This document shows positions 17,724 to 25,647 of a stretch of 64,000 bases of DNA, piece by piece (the first letter of the stretch is position 1; every line of letters starts with the position of its first letter). Location: assembly GCA_016870115.1 (NCBI GenBank), contig VGCH01000002.1:186001-250000 (forward strand), written 5' to 3'. The notes beneath the pieces were generated by a model. The model searched no databases. It was given only the letters and a program-made list of their open reading frames with translations, and was not told the origin of the DNA. The DNA comes from Alphaproteobacteria bacterium (GTDB lineage: Bacteria; Pseudomonadota; Alphaproteobacteria; Reyranellales; Reyranellaceae). The translations under genes were made by a program, and so were the position numbers.

Positions 17724-18799
17724 GCGACGCGCCGGTTCTCGAGGTCAACGGCCTCACCAAGCATTTCCCGGTCCGCAAGGGCGTGATCCTCGCCAAGGTG
17801 GTGGGCCACGTTCGCGCGGTCGACGATGTCAGCTTCGAATTGCGGCGCGGCGAGACGCTGGCGCTGGTGGGCGAGTCCGGCTGCGGCAAGTCGACGACCG
17901 GTCGGCTGGTACTCGGATTGATGCCGGCGACCGGCGGTTCGGTCCGCTTCAAGGGCGAGGAGATGGCGGGCCGCTCGAAGCAGGAGCTGCGTCGCCTGCG
18001 CCGCCACATGCAGATCATTTTCCAGGACCCCTACGCCTCGCTCAATCCGCGCATGACCGTGGGCGAGATCCTGGCCGAGCCGATGGAGGTGCATGGGATC
18101 GGCACACCGCAAGAGCGCCAGGCCCGTGTCGGCGAGCTGCTCGGCGTGGTCGGGCTGCTGCCCGAGCACGCACGGCGCTATCCGCACCAATTCTCCGGTG
18201 GCCAGCGTCAGCGCATCGGCATCGCGCGGGCGCTCGCGGTCAATCCCGACATGATCGTCTGCGACGAGCCGGTGTCGGCGCTCGACGTGTCGATCCAGGC
18301 GCAGGTCGTGAACCTGCTGCACGATCTGCAGCGCCGCTTCGGCCTCAGCTATCTGTTCATCGCCCACGATCTCGCGGTCGTGAAGCACATCGCCGACCGG
18401 GTGGCGGTCATGTATCTCGGCAAGCTGGTCGAAATTGCCGACAAGCGCACGCTCTACGCCCGGCCGAAGCACCCCTACACCCAGGCCCTGTTGTCAGCGA
18501 TCCCGACACCCGATCCGGCGGTGAAGCGCGAGCGCATCATCCTGCAGGGCGATGTGCCGAGCCCGCTCAATCCGCCGGCCGGCTGCCGCTTCAACACGCG
18601 CTGTCAGTACGCGACCGACCGTTGCCGCAGCGAGGAGCCCAAGCTGCGCGACGCGGGCGAGGGCCAGCGCGTGGCGTGCCACCATTTCGAGACGGTGCCC
18701 GCCCAAGGCGCGATCCAGGGGGTCGGCGCCATGGGCGGCAAGTTCAACGAGCGGCTGGCTGCGTTCGAGGCGGCCAAGGCGCGGCGCGCCGGCGGCTGA
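17720..18799 (+). CDS. ABC transporter ATPase, DppF/OppF type
   Basis: This 359-residue second ATPase has Walker [10 protein letters not shown], signature [15 protein letters not shown], Walker [13 protein letters not shown], and the OppF-type [10 protein letters not shown] motif near the C-terminus. The ATG at 17720 overlaps the DppD-like stop (ATGA), so the two ATPases are translationally coupled in a 1:1 ratio. A ~35-residue tail ([19 protein letters not shown]) extends past the usual family end. Confidence 0.92.
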
Positions 18800-18806
18800 G
18801 CCGCCG
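18790..18806. terminator. hairpin between convergent genes, stop codon in loop
   Basis: CGGCGGC and GCCGCCG form a perfect 7-base stem whose 3-base loop is the TGA stop of the DppF-like gene. No T-run follows, so it may stabilise the message end rather than terminate on its own. It sits between two convergent genes. Confidence 0.35.
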
Positions 18807-18808
18807 CG

Positions 18809-19294
18809 TCAGTTGGTGGGCTTCTTGCCTTGCTTGTAGTTGGCGATCGCCGTGCGCAGCATGCGGTGCTCCGCGCAGCCGAACACGCAGAGCGAATCGA
18901 GCCGCGCCAGCATCTGCTCGGCCTCAGCGAGCCGGTCGAGCATCAGATAGGCCTCGCCGAGATACTCGTGCGCACCGAGGTGCTTGGCGTCGATCGCGAG
19001 CGCCTGCTGGTAGTGCGGCAGCGAGCCCTGCGGGTCGCCCGACTTGCGGGTCGCGAAACCCAGCAGGTTGTAGGCGTCGGCGTTGCGGCTCTCCTTGGCC
19101 ACGACCTGCTGCAACAGCGGGATCGCGCCGCGATAGTCCTTGGCCTCGATCATCGCCTTGGCGCGGGTGAAGTTGGAATCCACCGGCCGCGAGGTCGCGG
19201 CGGGCGCCGGGTCGGACGAGCCGCCGGCTGCGAGCGCGGAGGCCGCGATGCCGAGCGCGAGGGTGGCGGCAAGAGCCAGCAGGGGCGCCTTCAT
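18809..19294 (-). CDS. exported TPR-repeat protein
   Basis: I chose the ATG at 19294 because GGAGGTG lies nine bases upstream and the product then begins with a signal peptide (MKAPLLALAATLALGIA, cleavage after ALA). The ~140-residue mature protein holds about two to three tetratricopeptide repeats (YRGAIPLLQQVVAKES-NADAYNLLGFA, GSLPHYQQALAIDAKHLGAHEYLGEA). TPRs bind other proteins. It has a C-terminal C-x3-C pair (CVFGC) that could form a disulfide. It is the last gene of a minus-strand run behind the cyclase gene. Confidence 0.85.
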   Translation of the reverse strand: MKAPLLALAATLALGIAASALAAGGSSDPAPAATSRPVDSNFTRAKAMIEAKDYRGAIPLLQQVVAKESRNADAYNLLGFATRKSGDPQGSLPHYQQALAIDAKHLGAHEYLGEAYLMLDRLAEAEQMLARLDSLCVFGCAEHRMLRTAIANYKQGKKPTN

Positions 19295-19353
19295 GAAACA
19301 CCTCCGGAAGCGCGATTCATGGCCCGCGGAGCCCACCCCCGGCAAGCCCCTCT

Positions 19354-21021
19354 TTATGACAAGGCTGTGAGATCGGTGGCGCGGGGGACCGCGCGGACCG
19401 CGAGCCGTCCCTGGCGGCCCCGGATATCGACCTCGTGGCGGGCGAAGCCGGCCAGTGTCTCTTCGGCTGTGGCCAGCAGGTCTTCTGACACCACAAGCTC
19501 GACGCGCAGCTCCTTGGTCATGCTTTCCAGTCGGCTTGCGGTGTTCACCATGTCGCCCACGACCGTGAGTTGGGTCGCCCTGGCGTAGCCCATCTCGCCC
19601 ACGATGGCCGTGCCGGCGTGCAGGCCGATGCCGATGCGCAGCGGCTGGTCGAGGTCGCCCGACAGCGCCTCGTTCAGCTCGGCAAGCGCCACACCCATGC
19701 GCCGCGCGGCATCGAGTGCCTGGCGGCAGGCGGTGCGCTGATCGGTTTCCACGCCGAAGATCGCCATCACACCGTCACCGATGAACTTGTCGAGCCGTCC
19801 GCCCGCGGCCTCGACGGCCGCGCCGGTGGCGCGGAAATAGCGGTTCAGCAGGAACACGACATCGTAGGGCAGGCGGCCCTCGCTGATCGAAGTGAACCCG
19901 CGCAGATCGGCGAACAGGATCGCGACATAGCGCTCGCCGCCATGCGCCTGCGGTTGGCGCCGATAGGCCTCGACCGGGCCGACGGCGGCGGGCAGCAGTG
20001 GCGTCACACGGTAGCGACCAGGCGGCGGGCGGAGTTGGCAGGCCAGTCGCACATTCTCTGGCGCGCCAACGCGCTCCAGCACCTTGCGCTCCTCCGGCGA
20101 GGACGCCGGCAAACGCGCGCGATCGGTCCCACCCACCCGCACGCGGCAGGTCGAGCAGCGCCCACGCCCCCCACACACCGAGGCATGGGGCACGTCCGCC
20201 AGCCGACTCATGTCGAGCACAGTAAGGCCGGCCGGGCGCGCGAGCGGCGGCCGGTCGCCGTACTCAAGGGTCACGACGCCGGCGCGGCGCCCCCAGAGGT
20301 CGCGCAGGGGACGCATCGCAAAAGCCGCGATCAGGAGTGCCAGCAGCCCGTACTGGATCGCGTCGGTCAACGCGTAGAGGTTGGCGATGCCGGCCGCATC
20401 GGGAACGTTCGAGCGCGCGAACACCTCCCGCAGGAAACCCGGTTGCCGCGCGAGCTCGGCGAAGTCGCGCAAGGCGACGGCCGCACCCAGCAGGCCCAGC
20501 ACCGGGATCAGCAAGGCGACCCCATAGAGCCAGGGCAGCGCCGGGCGGTACCACGCCTTCAGGCGCCACGCGAAGTGCAGCCCGATACAGGCATGCACCC
20601 AGACGGCGAGGGGCAGCGAGAATTGCCGCGCGAGCCCTGTCCAGGGTCCGGCGATCAGCGAGCCCAGGACCCATCCATAGCTCGGCTCGACGTCGTAGAG
20701 CAGCGCCGCGCCGCGCGTGCCCACGACATGCATCGTAGCCAGCGGCACGATCGCGCCGCCCAGCGCGAGCTGCGTCCACTCCCAGCGCGAGAGGCGCAGC
20801 GTGCGGCGTCGGAACACAGACCAGAGCGCCAGTGCCACGTGCAGCGCGAGCCCACCATAGAGCGCGGTCTGGCCGACCGGATTGTGCCACAGCACCACGA
20901 ACAGGCGCCGTCCCTGCTCGAGCGCGCCCAGCGATACGATGCCGAGCGCGTGGTTCACGAGATGCGTCGTGACATAGATTAGCAGGACATAGCCCGACCA
21001 GAGTCGCAGCCGGCCGATCAT
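19354..21021 (-). CDS. class III adenylate/guanylate cyclase with membrane anchor and [2Fe-2S] domain
   Basis: The 555-residue protein has three parts. Residues 1-240 form about six membrane helices with several His residues placed like heme b ligands (H20, H24, H61, H98, H143, H149), resembling the SdhC/fumarate-reductase anchors of some rhizobial cyclases. Residues ~248-345 form a plant-type ferredoxin domain with C283-x5-C289-x2-C292...C328. Residues ~363-530 are a class III cyclase catalytic domain with metal Asp D372 (ADLRGFT) and D416 (KFIGDG), the purine-selecting Lys K412 and the NTASR transition-state motif. It should make cAMP in response to a redox signal. The gene starts four bases after an ArsC-like gene. 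Confidence 0.9.
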   Translation of the reverse strand: MIGRLRLWSGYVLLIYVTTHLVNHALGIVSLGALEQGRRLFVVLWHNPVGQTALYGGLALHVALALWSVFRRRTLRLSRWEWTQLALGGAIVPLATMHVVGTRGAALLYDVEPSYGWVLGSLIAGPWTGLARQFSLPLAVWVHACIGLHFAWRLKAWYRPALPWLYGVALLIPVLGLLGAAVALRDFAELARQPGFLREVFARSNVPDAAGIANLYALTDAIQYGLLALLIAAFAMRPLRDLWGRRAGVVTLEYGDRPPLARPAGLTVLDMSRLADVPHASVCGGRGRCSTCRVRVGGTDRARLPASSPEERKVLERVGAPENVRLACQLRPPPGRYRVTPLLPAAVGPVEAYRRQPQAHGGERYVAILFADLRGFTSISEGRLPYDVVFLLNRYFRATGAAVEAAGGRLDKFIGDGVMAIFGVETDQRTACRQALDAARRMGVALAELNEALSGDLDQPLRIGIGLHAGTAIVGEMGYARATQLTVVGDMVNTASRLESMTKELRVELVVSEDLLATAEETLAGFARHEVDIRGRQGRLAVRAVPRATDLTALS

Positions 21022-21025
21022 CGGC

Positions 21026-21376
21026 TCACTCCACCAGCGCCAGCACCGCTTCGGGCGGTCGACCGACAATCGCGCGCTTGCCCGCCACGGCGATCGGCCG
21101 TTGCAGCAGAATCGGATGTGCCACAACGGCCTTCACGATGGTCGTCACGGAGAGACGGTCGCGCGCAAGGCCCGCCTTCCTGAACTCCGGCTCATCCGCC
21201 CGTACCAGCAGGGCAAGATCGCCGCCGGTCGACCGGATCAGAGTCTCGACCTCGGCGCGGCTCGGCGGCTCTTTCAGATACTCGCGGATGGCGGGCTCGA
21301 TGCCGCGCGCGCGCAGGAGTTCCAGCGCCTTGCGCGACTTGCCGCAACGGGGATTGTGCCAGAGGACGATGGCCAT
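21026..21376 (-). CDS. ArsC-family reductase-like protein (YfgD type)
   Basis: The ATG at 21376 gives a 116-residue thioredoxin-fold protein with the H-x3-C-x3-R active site (HNPRCGKSR, Cys11) of glutaredoxin-coupled arsenate reductases, a YLKEPP loop typical of ArsC/YfgD, and a C-terminal RPIAVAGKRAIVGRPPE. No arsenical pump or ArsR gene is nearby, so a general thiol-redox role is as likely as arsenate detoxification. It lies between recX and the redox-type cyclase, four bases from the latter. Confidence 0.88.
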   Translation of the reverse strand: MAIVLWHNPRCGKSRKALELLRARGIEPAIREYLKEPPSRAEVETLIRSTGGDLALLVRADEPEFRKAGLARDRLSVTTIVKAVVAHPILLQRPIAVAGKRAIVGRPPEAVLALVE

Positions 21377-21398
21377 GGATCCGAGGATGGCCACGCGC

Positions 21399-21950
21399 TC
21401 ACTCTTCGTCCAGCGCTTCGGGTGAGGCCGCGTCAATCACCTGTCGCGCAAGCTCGTAGGAGAAACCGCCACGAGCCATCGCGGCGAGATCGCGCAGCCG
21501 CCGGTCGGCGCGCTCCGCTGGCGGACGGAAGGGCCCGAGCCGACGCCGCCGGGCGAGCGCGATAGCGGCCTGTCGTTCGCGGCGCACCGGATCGGTGCCC
21601 AGCTCCTGGTCGAGCGCCGCCAACGTGGCTTGCGCGGTGTCACCATCGACGCCTGCGCTCTTGAGGCGGCGCGAGGTGGCACGGCTCGAGCTTCCGCGCC
21701 GGTGCAGGCTGCGCGCCTTGGTCTCGGCAAAGGCGCGATCATCGACGATCCCCAGCGTCGCGAAGCGGGCGATCACCGCTTCGATCCAGGCGGGCGCTTC
21801 ATCAGGCACCTCTCCGCCCGCCCGCCGTGCCCGGTGAAGCCGCCGCTGCAGGACGCGGCGCAGACCTTCCTCGGAGGCGCTGTAGCGTTCGAGATAGTGC
21901 GCCGCGCTGTTCTCCAGAGACTTCGGCGTTATCGCGCGCGGGCGCTTCAC
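21399..21950 (-). CDS. recX: regulatory protein RecX
   Basis: RecX binds RecA filaments and inhibits recombinase and coprotease activity. The protein is ~183 residues, with the helical repeats of the family: ALxYLxRYSASEEGLRRVLxRR near the N-terminus and RDLAAMARGGFSYELARQVI at the C-terminus. I chose a GTG start at 21950 because it overlaps the stop of the carboxyltransferase gene (GTGA) and no ATG gives a sensible N-terminus. recA is not in the window, so recX is here uncoupled from it. Confidence 0.85.
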   Translation of the reverse strand: MKRPRAITPKSLENSAAHYLERYSASEEGLRRVLQRRLHRARRAGGEVPDEAPAWIEAVIARFATLGIVDDRAFAETKARSLHRRGSSSRATSRRLKSAGVDGDTAQATLAALDQELGTDPVRRERQAAIALARRRRLGPFRPPAERADRRLRDLAAMARGGFSYELARQVIDAASPEALDEE

Positions 21951-23494
21951 GGCCGGTAGCCGAAGCTCCGGGGTCCGGGCTTGCGCATCGGCGCGGCGAG
22001 ATGGGCGAAGTCGCAGAGCAGCCGGCGCGTGTCGCGCGGATCGATGATCTCCTCGACCCCGAAACGCTCGGCGGTGCGAAAGGGCGAGCGCACGCGGTTG
22101 AGGCGCGTCTCGATGGCCGCGAGATGCGCCGCCGGATCGGGTGCGGCGGCGAGTTCGGCCTTGTAGGCGGCCTCGATGCCGCCCTCGAGTGGCAGCGAGC
22201 CCCAGTCGCCCGATGGCCAGGCGTATCGGAAATTGTACTTGCGCCAGTTCTGGTGCGCGGCGCCCGCGACGCCGAACGATTTGCGCATCAGGATCGTGCA
22301 CCACGGTCCGGTCGACTGATAGATCGCGGTCAGCGCCCGCGCTCCGTGCCGGATGGTGGCCGCCTTTTCGCCGGCGACACCGATCACGAAACCCGGGATA
22401 TCGACGAAGTGCACCACCGGCAGGTGGAATGTTTCGCAAAAATCGACGAAGCGCACGACCTTGTGGCTCGCGTCCGCCGTCCAGCCGCCACCATAGTGGA
22501 AGGGATCGCTCGCCAGCACCGCGACCGGCCAACCATCGAGCCGCGCCAACCCGGTCACCACCGAGCGGCCCCAGCCGCGCCCGATCTCGAAGAACGAATC
22601 CCGGTCCAGGCACGCCTCGACGATCGGGCGCACGCGATAGACCTTGCGCCGGTCGCGCGGGATTGCGCCCACCAGCCAGTCCTCGCGCCGGCCGGGATCG
22701 TCGCCGGCGGGTCCGCGTGGTGGCAGATCCCCGATCGATGAGGGCAGGTACGACAGGAATTGGCGCGTGCGCGCGAAGGCCTCGCCTTCGCTCTCCACGA
22801 CATCGTCGACCGCGCCGTTGCGGCCATGGATCTCGGTGCCGCCGAGCTCTTCCTTGGTGACCGCCTCGCCCAGCCGCGCGACAACCGGCGGGCCGGCGAC
22901 GAACATCTGCGAGATGCCGCTCACCATCAGCGAATAGTGCGAGCTGACCAACCGCGCCGAGCCGAGCCCCGCGACCGAGCCCAGCCCCAGCGCCACGACC
23001 GGCACGCGGGCCAGATTGTCGACCACATGCTCCCATGCCGGATTGCGCGGTACGTAGGTAAAGCCGGTCGACTCGTAGGTCTTCACAGATCCGCCGCCGC
23101 CGGTGCCATCGACCAGCCGCACCATCGGGATGCCTAGCTCGCCCGCCATCTGTTCCGACACCATCTGTTTTTCCCAGATCGAGGCGTCGGCCGCGCCCCC
23201 GCGCACCGTGAAGTCGTCGCCGCCCACCGCGACCGGTCGCCCCTCGATGCGACCGCGTCCCATCACGAAGTTCGACGCCATGAAATCTTTGAGCCGGCCG
23301 TCGGCGTCGTACTCGGCGCGCCCGGCGATGGCGCCGATCTCGTGGAACGACCCGGCGTCGAGCAGTCGCCCGATGCGCTCGCGCACCGTCAGCTTGCCGC
23401 CGTCGTGCTGGCGCTTGATCTTGTCGGGACCGCCCATGCGGCGCGCGAGCTCCTCGCGGCGACGCAGCTCGTCGATCTCGGGTTGCCAGCTCAT
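21947..23494 (-). CDS. acyl-CoA carboxylase carboxyltransferase subunit
   Basis: This 515-residue crotonase-fold carboxyltransferase of the PccB/MccB type transfers CO2 from biotin to an acyl-CoA. The N-terminal half has KLTVRERI-x-LLD and the VVGGDDFTVRGG-like segment; the C-terminal half has the oxyanion-hole-type DIPGFVIG and the AEKA/GEKAATIRHGA region. A GGGAGAGGG site precedes the ATG. The biotin carboxylase/biotin carrier subunit is not adjacent, so its partner must be elsewhere. Which acyl-CoA (propionyl, methylcrotonyl, geranyl) cannot be told. Confidence 0.88.
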   Translation of the reverse strand: MSWQPEIDELRRREELARRMGGPDKIKRQHDGGKLTVRERIGRLLDAGSFHEIGAIAGRAEYDADGRLKDFMASNFVMGRGRIEGRPVAVGGDDFTVRGGAADASIWEKQMVSEQMAGELGIPMVRLVDGTGGGGSVKTYESTGFTYVPRNPAWEHVVDNLARVPVVALGLGSVAGLGSARLVSSHYSLMVSGISQMFVAGPPVVARLGEAVTKEELGGTEIHGRNGAVDDVVESEGEAFARTRQFLSYLPSSIGDLPPRGPAGDDPGRREDWLVGAIPRDRRKVYRVRPIVEACLDRDSFFEIGRGWGRSVVTGLARLDGWPVAVLASDPFHYGGGWTADASHKVVRFVDFCETFHLPVVHFVDIPGFVIGVAGEKAATIRHGARALTAIYQSTGPWCTILMRKSFGVAGAAHQNWRKYNFRYAWPSGDWGSLPLEGGIEAAYKAELAAAPDPAAHLAAIETRLNRVRSPFRTAERFGVEEIIDPRDTRRLLCDFAHLAAPMRKPGPRSFGYRP

Positions 23495-23506
23495 CAGCCC
23501 TCTCCC

Positions 23507-24151
23507 TCAGTCGCGCAGCGCGAAGCCCAGCATTCCCTCCAGCTCGCGGATGGCCACGTCCGGGTCGCCCACCTTGATGGTGCGCATGCCCATGGCGCGG
23601 GCGGGCTTCAGGTTGATGCCGAGATCATCGAGATAGATGCAGCGCTCCGGCGCCACGCCCATCAGCTCGCAGGCATGGCGATAGATGCGCGGGTCAGGCT
23701 TGCGCCAGCCCAGCCGGCTCGACTCCACCACATGCTCGAACAGAGCCATCACCTGGGCGATGGCGGCCGCCTTCTCGGGCGCGCGTGCCATGCCGGCACC
23801 CTCGCCGGCCTTCATGTTGTTGGTGATGCAGGCGATGCGGACCCGCGCCTTGCAGCGCCGCAGCGCCTCGACCATCTGCGGCCGTATGTCGCCACTCAGT
23901 AGTTTCAGCACCGCCTGACCGTTCAGCCGGTGTCCCTGGGACGCCGCTTCGGCCTCGAAAAGTCGGGCGAACTCGGCGGTCGAGACTTCGCTTCTTTCCA
24001 TACGCGCCCAGGCATTGTCGTCCGGATTGCGCGCGTTGAGCCCCCGGATGAAATTTTCCGGCAAACCGGCCTCCCGCTCGTAGCGGGCGAAGGCCTCGAA
24101 GGGGCTCGACAGGATGACCCCGCCAAAGTCCCAAAAAACGGCGTCCGTCAT
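23507..24151 (-). CDS. HAD-superfamily hydrolase (HAD-IA type)
   Basis: From ATG 24151 the product has 214 residues with motif I FWDFGGVI (nucleophile Asp kept, second Asp replaced by Gly), motif II ITNN, Lys in GWRKPDPRIY and motif IV YLDDLGINL, as in HAD-IA members related to YihX or the epoxide-hydrolase N-terminal phosphatase. Two upstream in-frame ATGs (24172, 24211) could add 7 or 20 residues; the last has an AAGG site. The substrate is unknown. It begins a minus-strand run leading into the carboxyltransferase gene. Confidence 0.8.
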   Translation of the reverse strand: MTDAVFWDFGGVILSSPFEAFARYEREAGLPENFIRGLNARNPDDNAWARMERSEVSTAEFARLFEAEAASQGHRLNGQAVLKLLSGDIRPQMVEALRRCKARVRIACITNNMKAGEGAGMARAPEKAAAIAQVMALFEHVVESSRLGWRKPDPRIYRHACELMGVAPERCIYLDDLGINLKPARAMGMRTIKVGDPDVAIRELEGMLGFALRD

Positions 24152-24292
24152 ATTGGCATGGCTCGTATTCATGACGATGGCGTCAACTTTCCATTGATTG
24201 GGCTCATTCATGGACCTTGTAGCGCCGGTTCGCGGGAATAGGCGACTGGGCGCGGCAGGACGGGCCTGGGCCGTCCCGCTAGGAGAAATGTC

Positions 24293-24904
24293 ATGACTGC
24301 TTCCGTGGCCCTGATGCGGCCGGATGGCCGCACGAGGCGGTCCGATGAAACCCGCCGCCGCATCGTCGAGGCGGCCCAGGCCATCGTGTTTGAGACCGGC
24401 ACGGCCCCGACCGTTGTCGCGGTGGCCCGCCGGTCGGGCGTGTCGATTCGGTCGGTTTTTCAGCATTTTGGCGATGTCGAGTCGCTCTTCATCACGGTGT
24501 TCGACCGGGTGAAGGGCGGCGTCGATTGCACCCCGCTCACCGATGCGGGGGAGCCCTTCGCGCATCGACTGGAGTCGCTGCTGGAGGCCCTTGCGACGGC
24601 CTTCGACAAGATCGTGCCGCTACGCCAGGCGGCCGGCCAGATCGGTCCGGACAACGCCGCGATCGCCGAGCGGGCGCAGGCGGCACGCGCGCAGGTCCGG
24701 CGCCTTGTGGAATCGGCGCTGGGCCTTGAGCTTGCCCAGCGCGCCGAGGCGGACCGGGCCGAGACCGCGAGTGCGTTGGCCGCCGCACTGTCTTGGGACG
24801 GCTGGATCGAGTTGCGGCGGGGGCAGGGCCTGTCGCGCGACGCGGCCCTAGGCGTCTGGCGTCGGACCGTGAGCGCCCTTTTGCAGCATCCGGGGGTGCC
24901 CTGA
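24293..24904 (+). CDS. TetR-family transcriptional regulator
   Basis: This 203-residue repressor-type protein has an N-terminal TetR helix-turn-helix (DETRRRIVEAAQAIVFETG...VVAVARRSGVSIRSVFQHFGDVESLF) and a variable helical C-terminus. A GGAGAAATGTC site precedes the ATG. It is divergent from the HAD gene with a 141-base gap, and upstream of the SxtJ-like/carbamoyltransferase module, so either side is a candidate target. Confidence 0.88.
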   Translation: MTASVALMRPDGRTRRSDETRRRIVEAAQAIVFETGTAPTVVAVARRSGVSIRSVFQHFGDVESLFITVFDRVKGGVDCTPLTDAGEPFAHRLESLLEALATAFDKIVPLRQAAGQIGPDNAAIAERAQAARAQVRRLVESALGLELAQRAEADRAETASALAAALSWDGWIELRRGQGLSRDAALGVWRRTVSALLQHPGVP

Positions 24905-24943
24905 GTCCCCTACATTTGCGACACGACGGGTCCCGAAGCGACG

Positions 24944-24972
24944 GTGAAACGAATTGACTCAGCGTGTATATT
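24944..24972 (+). promoter_or_regulatory. predicted sigma-70 promoter for the carbamoyltransferase module
   Basis: GTGAAA (24944-24949), a 17-base spacer and TATATT (24967-24972) fit a sigma-70 promoter. Transcription would start near 24979, 36 bases before the ATG at 25015. The position argues against an in-frame GTG start at 24964. Confidence 0.45.
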
Positions 24973-25014
24973 CAGGGAGTTAACAGCCCCTCCCGCCGCC
25001 AAAACCGAAGAACG

Positions 25015-25446
25015 ATGGCCGCGCCAAATACCCATGAGGATTTCGCTCGCGAGGAGCATATCGAGGGCAGCTCCGACCGCGGCTTCGGCCTGGTTTTCTC
25101 GGGATTCTTCGCGATCGTGACGGCCGTTTCGCTCTGGCGCTCGGGAACCTGGTGGCCCTGGACCGGCGGCCTTTCCGCCGCCTTCCTGGCCGTGGCCTAC
25201 ACCGTTCCGTCCATTCTGGGGCCGCTCAACCGGCTCTGGATGAAGTTCGGGCTGCTCATCTTCAAGGTGATGAACCCGATCATCCTCGGGCTCCTGTTCT
25301 TCACCACCGTGATGCCGATCGGGCTTGTCATGCGCCTGTTCGGCAAGGATTTCCTGCGCCTGCGCCGCGATGCGAAGGCCGCGAGCTATTGGATCGACCG
25401 CACGCCGCCGGGCCCCAAGCCCGAATCGATGCGCAACCAGTTCTGA
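25015..25446 (+). CDS. SxtJ-like small membrane protein
   Basis: This 143-residue protein has an acidic N-terminal tail (THEDFAREEHIEGSSDR), two to three membrane helices (about 30-48, 52-70, 82-105) and a C-terminal basic segment ending WIDRTPPGP, the pattern of SxtJ-type proteins. They are named after saxitoxin clusters but are common beside carbamoyltransferases in bacteria that make no toxin. Their function is not known to me. The start at 25015 was chosen from the promoter position and the acidic start of relatives. Confidence 0.75.
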   Translation: MAAPNTHEDFAREEHIEGSSDRGFGLVFSGFFAIVTAVSLWRSGTWWPWTGGLSAAFLAVAYTVPSILGPLNRLWMKFGLLIFKVMNPIILGLLFFTTVMPIGLVMRLFGKDFLRLRRDAKAASYWIDRTPPGPKPESMRNQF

Positions 25447-25481
25447 ACCGGCGGCCAAGGCCGCCTGCCAGGGAGTAGACC

Positions 25482-25631
25482 ATGTCGTTCATCGCCGAGC
25501 TCTGGGCGTTCATGCGCGAGCGCAAGAAGTTCTGGCTGCTGCCGATCCTGATCATGAGCGTGATCTTCGGCGGCCTGATCGTGCTGACCAAGGGCTCGGC
25601 GATCGCGCCCTTCATCTACACGCTCTTCTGA
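25482..25631 (+). CDS. DUF5989 family small membrane protein
   Basis: This 49-residue protein has one cytosolic amphipathic segment (FIAELWAFMRERKKFWL) and one membrane helix, ending SAIAPFIYTLF. This is the signature of DUF5989 proteins, which sit between SxtJ-like and carbamoyltransferase genes in many genomes. A GGGAGTAG site precedes the ATG. It is 35 bases after the SxtJ-like gene and 16 before the carbamoyltransferase, so an operon is likely. I infer that it anchors or forms a complex with its neighbours. Confidence 0.85.
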   Translation: MSFIAELWAFMRERKKFWLLPILIMSVIFGGLIVLTKGSAIAPFIYTLF

Positions 25632-25647
25632 GCGCGGAGCGGCCACC

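Noticed and set aside
25482-25631. That the tiny DUF5989 gene is a spurious frame
   Set aside because: Good SD, family sequence, conserved position between the SxtJ-like and carbamoyltransferase genes.
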